Source: Staphylococcus simiae (GTDB taxonomy: Bacteria > Bacillota > Bacilli > Staphylococcales > Staphylococcaceae). From it: a stretch of 64,000 nucleotides of DNA. The DNA lies in contig NZ_CP071589.1 of assembly GCF_017357005.1 (NCBI RefSeq), positions 1,984,001 through 2,048,000 of the forward strand, written 5' to 3'. Positions within the stretch are counted from its first letter, which is position 1. Each line of letters opens with the position of its first letter. The notes below the pieces were generated by a model. That model had not been told where the DNA came from and did not search any database. It saw only the letters and a list, made by a program, of their open reading frames with translations. The position numbers and the translations under genes are program-made. Shown piece after piece: positions 58,692-64,000 of this stretch.

Positions 58692-59354
58692 TTAGTAATC
58701 TGTATCACTATTTAACCCTTGTATAATTTGAACGCCTGCACTGGCACCAATTCGTGTTGCACCGCTTGCTACCATTTTATTAAAATCATCTAAATTACGT
58801 ACACCACCAGACGCCTTAACTTCTAACGCATCACCAACTGTGTCTTTCATTAATTTTACGTCTTCAGGTGTGGCACCTCCACCAGCAAATCCTGTTGATG
58901 TTTTCACAAAATGAGCACCTGCTTCTTTAGTTAGTTCACTAGCTTTGACAATTTCATCTTTCGTTAGTAATACTGTTTCAATAATTACTTTAACCGTATG
59001 ATTGTCAGCAGCTTCTACTACTGCGCGAATATCATTTTTGACATCATCATAGCGTTGATCTTTTAAAGCTCCGATATTCATAACCATATCGATTTCATTT
59101 GCTCCATTATTAATAGCATCTTTCGTTTCAAACACTTTAGTCGCTGTCGTTGATGCTCCTAGTGGAAATCCTATAACTGTACATACTAGTACATCTGTAT
59201 CCGCAAGTTGTTTAGCTGCATTAGCTACATGCGTTGGATTAACACATACGGATTTAAAATGATACGTTGTCGCCTCGTCAATAATACGATTAATTTGTTC
59301 AGTCGTTGCTTCTGGCTTTAATAATGTATGGTCAATATATTTAGCATATTCCAT
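58692..59354 (-). CDS. deoC: Deoxyribose-phosphate aldolase
   Basis: Cleaves deoxyribose 5-phosphate into acetaldehyde and glyceraldehyde 3-phosphate. It has 220 aa, a TIM barrel starting [12 protein letters not shown]. The Schiff-base lysine is in [16 protein letters not shown] and the helper lysine in [11 protein letters not shown]. It is divergent from deoD across 296 bp that should contain both promoters; I see no clear operator there. It completes the path deoD/pdp, deoB, deoC present in this window. Confidence 0.95.
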   Translation of the reverse strand: MEYAKYIDHTLLKPEATTEQINRIIDEATTYHFKSVCVNPTHVANAAKQLADTDVLVCTVIGFPLGASTTATKVFETKDAINNGANEIDMVMNIGALKDQRYDDVKNDIRAVVEAADNHTVKVIIETVLLTKDEIVKASELTKEAGAHFVKTSTGFAGGGATPEDVKLMKDTVGDALEVKASGGVRNLDDFNKMVASGATRIGASAGVQIIQGLNSDTDY

Positions 59355-59650
59355 AGAAAAGCCCTCCTTTATATTTGATTACAAAAATATATTTGTTTTA
59401 CTCTATTAATTAATCATTCCCCATAACAATGATTACATATATGTGTCATAAGCTGAAGTTACCCTTAAGCCACAATGTCACTCAGCGTTATTTGTCCATA
59501 TTTAACACACTTCACTTAAATACAGTTAATTAACTAACTAATCATTAATATATTTTTATAATTCTTTAATTCTATAGTACAAAAATTCGCAAAAAAGTGA
59601 AACTAATGTTATCTTAAAATTATTAATGAGTATTAAGGAGAAGATTACAT

Positions 59651-60361
59651 ATGACAAATGGAACACCACATATCCAACCTAATGGAACAAAAATTGCTAA
59701 AACAGTGTTAATGCCTGGAGATCCTTTACGTGCTAAATACATTGCTGATCATTTTTTAGAAAATGTTGAACAATTTAACGATGTTAGAAACATGCTAGGC
59801 TATACTGGAACATATAAAGGTAAAGAAGTCTCAGTCATGGGATCTGGTATGGGAATCCCTAGTATTGGTATATACTCATACGAACTTTATAATTTCTTTG
59901 ATGTTGATACCATTATCCGTATCGGTTCTTGTGGCGCATTACAAGAAAATGTTAACTTATATGATGTCATTATTGCTCAAGCAGCTTCAACTAATTCTAA
60001 CTATGTCGATCAATATAATATTCCAGGACATTTCGCACCAATTGCTGATTTTGACTTAATGACAAAAGCTAAAAATGTTGCTGATCAAATTGGCGCAACT
60101 TCTCATGTTGGTAACGTCTTATCATCTGATACATTTTATAATGCAGATTCAACATTCAATGATAACTGGAAAAAAATGGGGATCTTAGGAATTGAAATGG
60201 AATCTGCTGGTTTATATTTAAATGCAATTCATGCAGGTAAAAAAGCTTTAGGTATCTTTACTGTAAGCGATCATATTTTACGTGACGAAGCAACAACACC
60301 TGAAGAACGTCAAAATTCTTTCACACAAATGATGGAAATTGCATTAGAAATCGCTGAATAA
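59651..60361 (+). CDS. deoD: Purine-nucleoside phosphorylase (DeoD type)
   Basis: Splits purine (deoxy)nucleosides with phosphate. It has 236 aa: MTNGTPHIQPNGTKIAKTVLMPGDPLRAKYIADHFL, the phosphate loop GSGMGIPSIGIYSYEL, IRIGSCGALQENV, and GIEMESAGLY for base and ribose binding. Hexameric DeoD family. AAGGAG precedes the ATG. Functionally linked to deoB and deoC on the other strand. Confidence 0.95.
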   Translation: MTNGTPHIQPNGTKIAKTVLMPGDPLRAKYIADHFLENVEQFNDVRNMLGYTGTYKGKEVSVMGSGMGIPSIGIYSYELYNFFDVDTIIRIGSCGALQENVNLYDVIIAQAASTNSNYVDQYNIPGHFAPIADFDLMTKAKNVADQIGATSHVGNVLSSDTFYNADSTFNDNWKKMGILGIEMESAGLYLNAIHAGKKALGIFTVSDHILRDEATTPEERQNSFTQMMEIALEIAE

Positions 60362-60407
60362 ATTAAATTTAATGCCGATGATAAATGTAGCTATTACTGC
60401 ATATCAT

Positions 60408-60582
60408 GGTTCTCTCCCAAATTGGCCTGATACATAATTATTTTTTAAGCCTCACTTTCCTAGGGTGCTGTCTCAGCCTGTAGTCTTCGACTAGCACTGC
60501 TCCCTCAGGAGTCTCGGCTTCAAAACAATTTATATACTAAATTATTCATTTTTTATTTATCAGTACTGAAAAATAGAGAACC
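60408..60582. repeat. R1 interspersed repeat, copy 4, with nested insert
   Basis: The outer parts are a normal R1 copy: GGTTCTCTCCCAAATTGGCC and ATCAGTACTGAAAAATAGAGAACC. Between them, at about 60446-60520, is an extra segment starting AAGCC and ending GGCTT that holds the inner hairpin of the IS1182 leader (TAGGGTGCTGTCTCAGCCTG, TAGTC-TTC-GACTA, CTCCCTCAGGAGTC). The copy is 175 bp instead of 70-90. It ends 23 bases before the dps terminator. Confidence 0.8.
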
Positions 60583-60605
60583 CATATCATCGGCATTTTT
60601 CAACT

Positions 60606-60675
60606 AAAAAAGGATACATACGTATTACAGAAATTAGACTTTAATCTAACAATGTAATACGTCATGTATCCTCTA
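60606..60675 (-). terminator. dps terminator
   Basis: AGGATACATACGTATTACA pairs with TGTAATACGTCATGTATCCT around a 20-base loop; an A-run at 60606-60611 gives the U-run on the minus strand. Confidence 0.85.
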
Positions 60676-60704
60676 TTTATTATTATAAAGTTTCAATTGC
60701 TAAC

Positions 60705-61151
60705 TTAGTTACCTAAGTATGATTGTAACATCCAGTTATGTTTATCAACTGATGTTTGCATACCGATGAACATATCTTCAGACACATCATCACCAGCATT
60801 ACCAGCTGTTTCAATTGCTGTTTCTAATTGTTTAGAAATATTAGAGAAGTCTTTAGATAATTCTTCAACCATTTGTTCAGCAGTATAACCTTTACCTGCT
60901 TCTTTAACGATTGATTGTTCTAAACTTTCTGTTAGTGTACCTACTGGATTACCACCTACAGCAAGAATTCTTTCAGCTAAATCATCTACGTATTGACTTG
61001 CTTCATTATACAACTCTTCAAATTTAACATGTAGTGAGAAGAAGTTAGGTCCTTTAACATACCAATGGAAATTGTGTAATTTCGTATAAGCTACTGTCCA
61101 GTTTGCTACTTGTTGGTTTAAATCTTTTACTACATCTTGTTGGTTACTCAT
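60705..61151 (-). CDS. dps: Dps-family ferritin-like protein (MrgA)
   Basis: A dodecameric iron-storage and DNA-protecting protein of 148 aa. Ferroxidase residues lie in KLHNFHWYVKGPNFFSLHVKFEELYNEASQYVDDLAERI (His, His, Asp and Glu at the subunit interface). In S. aureus the homologue is mrgA, controlled by PerR. A near-perfect PerR box lies about 55 bases upstream (61207-61221). Confidence 0.94.
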   Translation of the reverse strand: MSNQQDVVKDLNQQVANWTVAYTKLHNFHWYVKGPNFFSLHVKFEELYNEASQYVDDLAERILAVGGNPVGTLTESLEQSIVKEAGKGYTAEQMVEELSKDFSNISKQLETAIETAGNAGDDVSEDMFIGMQTSVDKHNWMLQSYLGN

Positions 61152-61206
61152 TATATCATTCGCTCCTTAAAATTAATTTTTCTCTTTGTTTACAATAATT
61201 ATTATA

Positions 61207-61221
61207 TTATAATAATTCTAA
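61207..61221 (-). promoter_or_regulatory. PerR box upstream of dps
   Basis: On the minus strand TTAGAATTATTATAA, one mismatch from the PerR consensus TTATAATNATTATAA. It lies between dps and the upstream gene, about 55 bases before the dps ATG. Peroxide induction of dps is expected. Confidence 0.75.
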
Positions 61222-61362
61222 TCTGTAAAGTGGTTTTTCATAATTATATTTTTCAACCATTAAAATTCTGTCAAAATGGTGAATTTAGCACAAAAATAAT
61301 ACTGTTCACTAAACACTATATTTAATATTATACACCACATTATCAATTAGCAAGTAATTTTA

Positions 61363-61776
61363 TCAATTAGTTAACTTATATTTCACATTATCATCTAGGA
61401 AAAATGATTTATCATAAGTTGTCGGCGGTTGCCAAATCGTCTTCCACATTTTATCTCTATTGTTAGCAAATAAACGATACCCTAAATTTCTCAGCGGTTT
61501 AGGTACTAACCACAACAGTATTCCTAACAATTTATTATAATTTGGTAATGTTAACAGTAAGTGAATAATCGCTTGTGATTCATATAATAACGTGTCACCT
61601 TGTTGAACTATGACACTGTTTTTATTTATAGCTTGTGGGTGTTGCTCAAAAAACTGCTGTCCAATCTTACCTTTAATCGTGGCAAATTCAATATCCTTTG
61701 GTAAGCCATGTCTTATAAGCCAAATAACATAATTGTAGCAATAAATACAGTTGCCATCATAATAAACAATCGTCAT
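61363..61776 (-). CDS. DCC family thiol-disulfide oxidoreductase-like protein
   Basis: A 137-residue YuxK/DCC protein: IVYYDGNCIYCYNYVIWLIRHG (D-G-x-C-x-x-C motif), FATIKGKIGQQFF, SVIVQQGDTLLYESQAIIHLL and a C-terminal Y-R-x-x-A-x-N-R-x-K-x-W signature. The start is the ATG at 61776, 9 bases after AAAGGAG; the frame to 61845 adds 23 residues with no site. A thioredoxin-like fold is probable; the partner is unknown. Confidence 0.82.
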   Translation of the reverse strand: MTIVYYDGNCIYCYNYVIWLIRHGLPKDIEFATIKGKIGQQFFEQHPQAINKNSVIVQQGDTLLYESQAIIHLLLTLPNYNKLLGILLWLVPKPLRNLGYRLFANNRDKMWKTIWQPPTTYDKSFFLDDNVKYKLTN

Positions 61777-61918
61777 CACTATCCACTCCTTTGTGAACCT
61801 AATATATACTTTGCCTTCTTTTATTAAAACTAAACAATTATTCACATTTATCTCTTAAAAGTCATTCATTTGTCATAATGTTGAATATAAATTTATATCT
61901 ATCTTTTCTACTAATTTG

Positions 61919-62007
61919 GGTTCTCTAACAAATCGGACTGATACATAATTAAATTTTCATTTTAAATTATTTATTTTTTATCTATCAGTCCTAAAAAATA
62001 GAGAACC
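61919..62007. repeat. R1 interspersed repeat, copy 5
   Basis: GGTTCTCTAACAAATCGGACTGATACATAATTA...TATCAGTCCTAAAAAATAGAGAACC, 89 bp, inverted ends. It ends 17 bases before the terminator of the EVE-domain gene. Confidence 0.85.
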
Positions 62008-62023
62008 CTAATTTGATGTACTA

Positions 62024-62066
62024 AAAGGGCAATAAAGACTTGTTAACCAAATCTTTATTGCCCTTG
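62024..62066. terminator. Terminator of the EVE-domain gene
   Basis: AAGGGCAATAAAGA (62025-62038) pairs perfectly with TCTTTATTGCCCTT (62052-62065). Confidence 0.85.
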
Positions 62067-62081
62067 TCTCTGTATGATGAA

Positions 62082-63455
62082 TTAGTCGTGTTGATTAACT
62101 TTGACGATACGTGTATATTTTAAAAATTGAGTTGAGTATTTCTTTTTAATTTCATCAAGACTATCATACGTCACACCTACAATATGCCAGTTAGGATTAA
62201 AGTGATAAAACGAATCTTTTTGTCTTGACCACTTAATCATATTACCGTCTTTATTATATCTAGGTAATGTTACTTCGTATCCCTCTAATACATTAATATA
62301 GGTTTGGAATATATCAGGATCAATACGATTAAAATTATCAATGACTAAATAACTTTTATCTTTTTTAGGCATAAGTTGTGTTATAAAGCCTTCACGATAA
62401 TATAACGCTCCCGCTTCATTTGGTAAATACTTACCATAAAGCATATCCTCTGAAAAATCAGGATGTCCAGTAGTTATAACCGGATTAGCATTCGCTTTTT
62501 GTAACAAATCTTGCGCTGCTTTTAAGCCTTCTTCTTTATCATCAACAACTAATAAGATAAATGGTTTCACTGTTTCTTCTTGTTCATCATCAAGTACATT
62601 TGTTTTTTTCACCATTTCAAACGGTGATTTCAAACCATTATGACTCATATCCAAGATAGCGTCGTATTGTGCTTGCGACATACTAGCAATGGCTTGTTTG
62701 GCATTTTCTTGTAAAAAATATAAATTTTTTAATTTAGGATGCTTATTTAAAGCACTTAATGTGATAGGCGTAATATTTTTGTCATAATAAACCTCTATTG
62801 CAGTACTGTTGGTTCTACCTGGAATGGGTGGTTTTTCATGAATATGCTTTGATACTTCCCCAATACCAACGACAGATTGGTCTTTCTTTTTGTTGTAAAA
62901 AATAATATTGTCGCCTTCTTCAAGTTGCGTATAAAAATGATAACCATTGCGTTTTATACCATTATAAGTATGTGTAAATATTGTGTAATGATTACCTGGT
63001 TCAAATTCTTCTGTTTCAGATAAAAAGAAGTAGCGTGGAATTTTAATGTCTCCACGACCTAATCCACTAATCAGATGAAATTCATCTTCAGTAATTTGAT
63101 TAAATAGCGTTTCTTTCATATTATTCATACGGAATTCTAACGCTTCACTACGTTTTAAATAATCTGTAGTTAGTGATTTTAATTGTTCGTCAAAGCGAAA
63201 TTGTACACGTATCTTATTTTGTGCACCTGTCTCCACACTAATAATTTCACCACAACCAAGTAGTCCTGTATCAGTTTGCACTTGATAAAAGATGACTTGA
63301 TCACCAACTTTAGCTTTCTTAAACGCTCTAAAACCTTGAGATGGATTAAAATGTGCACCTGATTCAAACAATGTTGTTTGACCTACCAAAGGTTCATTAT
63401 GATTCCAACGGTTATATCCACAATTCAACCAAAAGTAATTTGTTTCCTCTGTCAT
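62082..63455 (-). CDS. Two EVE domains plus degenerate McrB-like AAA region
   Basis: A 457-residue protein from the ATG at 63455 (7 bases after AAGGAG). Residues about 5-130 and 140-270 each look like an EVE (PUA-like) domain: FWLNCGYNRW...AKVGDQVIFYQV...LLGCGEIIS and RYFFLSETEE...LEEGDNIIFYNK...VVGIGEVSK. EVE domains bind modified bases and often sit at the N-terminus of McrB. Residues about 296-457 follow the McrB/AAA_5 order (GYLP...YYREGFITQL, then SYLVIDNFNRIDPDIFQTYINVLEG, then NPNWHIVGVTYDS), but Walker A is missing, Walker B DEINR is DNFNR, and the M-N-T-x-D sensor is V-T-Y-D. No McrC gene is adjacent. Function unknown. Confidence 0.65.
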   Translation of the reverse strand: MTEETNYFWLNCGYNRWNHNEPLVGQTTLFESGAHFNPSQGFRAFKKAKVGDQVIFYQVQTDTGLLGCGEIISVETGAQNKIRVQFRFDEQLKSLTTDYLKRSEALEFRMNNMKETLFNQITEDEFHLISGLGRGDIKIPRYFFLSETEEFEPGNHYTIFTHTYNGIKRNGYHFYTQLEEGDNIIFYNKKKDQSVVGIGEVSKHIHEKPPIPGRTNSTAIEVYYDKNITPITLSALNKHPKLKNLYFLQENAKQAIASMSQAQYDAILDMSHNGLKSPFEMVKKTNVLDDEQEETVKPFILLVVDDKEEGLKAAQDLLQKANANPVITTGHPDFSEDMLYGKYLPNEAGALYYREGFITQLMPKKDKSYLVIDNFNRIDPDIFQTYINVLEGYEVTLPRYNKDGNMIKWSRQKDSFYHFNPNWHIVGVTYDSLDEIKKKYSTQFLKYTRIVKVNQHD

Positions 63456-63649
63456 CTTCATACTCCTTATCTCACTAATTGTTATATTATCAATACAATT
63501 TTACCTGTTTAATTAGTCCATTTTTATGTTCTTTAATAAATTTTTCATCAATAAGTATATTGTCTTATTTCCTGTTTCAATCAATTATAATAAACGTTGC
63601 AATAAAAACAGTTATCAATATTTTAACATATTTATTTTGCGATAAAACT

Positions 63650-63697
63650 AAAAAAAGACATCTCTGATGATACACAATTTGTATAACGAGATGTCAA
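63650..63697 (-). terminator. Terminator of the last small membrane protein gene
   Basis: GACATCTC (63657-63664) pairs with GAGATGTC (63688-63695) around a 23-base loop; AAAAAAG at 63650 gives the U-run on the minus strand. Confidence 0.75.
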
Positions 63698-63732
63698 TGT
63701 TGCTATAATATCCAAATATGTCCTTATGCTGT

Positions 63733-63963
63733 TTATGCTGGTGTCATAAATGTTCCACACATAGGTAAAAGATTAATCAATATACCACCAAATTTTAGCG
63801 ACGAACTAATATTTTTATCTTTAAATGTTAGAATCGTACTTATTACACCTATGATTGATACGAAACGCGGCACCCACATGGATGGGTATTGTGGCATATG
63901 TAAAAAGACACCCAATCCTGATATAACACCACAAATTAACGCTATATATAAAAACTGTTTCAC
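63733..63963 (-). CDS. Small membrane protein
   Basis: A 76-residue protein, MKQFLYIALICGVISGLGVFL...WVPRFVSIIGVISTILTF...FGGILINLLPMCGTFMTPA, with three hydrophobic segments (about 3-21, 32-47 and 57-74). The start is a GTG at 63963 about 9 bases after GGGAGAG. A terminator lies 36 bases past the stop, which supports a real gene. I do not recognise a family. Confidence 0.6.
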   Translation of the reverse strand: MKQFLYIALICGVISGLGVFLHMPQYPSMWVPRFVSIIGVISTILTFKDKNISSSLKFGGILINLLPMCGTFMTPA

Positions 63964-64000
63964 TTAAAAATCTCTCCCAGATAGTATATGTTGTCTAAAT

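Noticed and set aside
61137..61325. Plus-strand frame over the dps promoter
   Set aside because: It overlaps the dps start and the PerR box and has no ribosome site.
63479..63667. Plus-strand frame of 62 codons between the EVE gene and the last gene
   Set aside because: Low-complexity F/I/S/Y composition, no ribosome site, and it runs into the terminator of the opposite gene.

Overview
This window is low-GC Firmicute chromosome and almost certainly Staphylococcus. The gene order cshA-murF-ddl / rodA / csoR / cls / yidC / thi / sceD / fabZ-murA / atp operon / mnaA-upp-glyA / prmC-prfA-tdk-rpmE2-rho / murZ-fba / pyrG-rpoE / coaW / luxS / deo-pdp / dps is the staphylococcal core backbone. Many proteins (Rho, AtpF, LuxS, pyrimidine phosphorylase) look near-identical to what I remember of S. 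aureus. ThiE, SceD and several others are clearly divergent, and IS1182-type elements are present. I therefore favour a coagulase-negative species, with the S. haemolyticus group as a guess from memory that I could not test. I see no tRNA, rRNA, CRISPR array, prophage or plasmid segment.

Layout. 1-8060: PH-domain membrane proteins, an IS110 remnant, the DEAD-box helicase CshA, MurF and Ddl (peptidoglycan precursors), RodA, and a 45-residue Lmo0850-type protein. 8061-12922: CsoR with a CopZ-like protein, cardiolipin synthase, an HD hydrolase, and a decayed IS1182-type element. 12923-18010: YidC, a TPP-riboswitch-controlled tenA-thiD-thiM-thiE operon, and the lytic transglycosylase SceD with a WalR-type box. 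18011-23519: a second SSB, a YwpF-like protein, FabZ, MurA, a DUF1146 protein, and a second, internally deleted IS1182-type copy. 23520-30408: the complete atpIBEFHAGDC operon with a good sigma-A promoter. 30484-38405: MnaA, Upp, GlyA, a YwlG-type protein, an arginine phosphatase, a Sua5-type protein, PrmC, release factor 1 and thymidine kinase. 38682-48862: L31 type B, Rho, an aldehyde dehydrogenase with a HxlR regulator, MurZ, Fba, a DUF2529 protein, CTP synthase behind a G-reiteration-type attenuator, and RNA polymerase delta. 48974-64000: a double GNAT protein, CoaW, a DUF2750-like protein, an uncharacterised ATP-grasp/M20 pair, LuxS, a DoxX protein, the deoxyribonucleoside genes (deoB-pdp, deoC, deoD), Dps with a PerR box, a DCC protein, an EVE-EVE protein with a degenerate McrB-like tail, and a small membrane protein.

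Most genes here are housekeeping. The unusual content is of two kinds. (1) Two under-described protein arrangements: the ATP-grasp ligase translationally coupled to an ACY1L2-type M20 dipeptidase (51961-54341), and the solitary EVE-EVE-pseudo-AAA protein (62082-63455). (2) Non-coding repeat structure. One interspersed family bounded by GGTTCTC/GAGAACC has five copies, four lying 10-30 bp from a terminator, and one of these carries a nested copy of the IS1182 leader hairpin. A second family has three copies, one of which interrupts a duplicated hairpin array behind luxS so that its ends can be read directly. The two IS1182 copies both sit just behind stop codons and carry a bidirectional terminator hairpin facing the truncated intergenic space.
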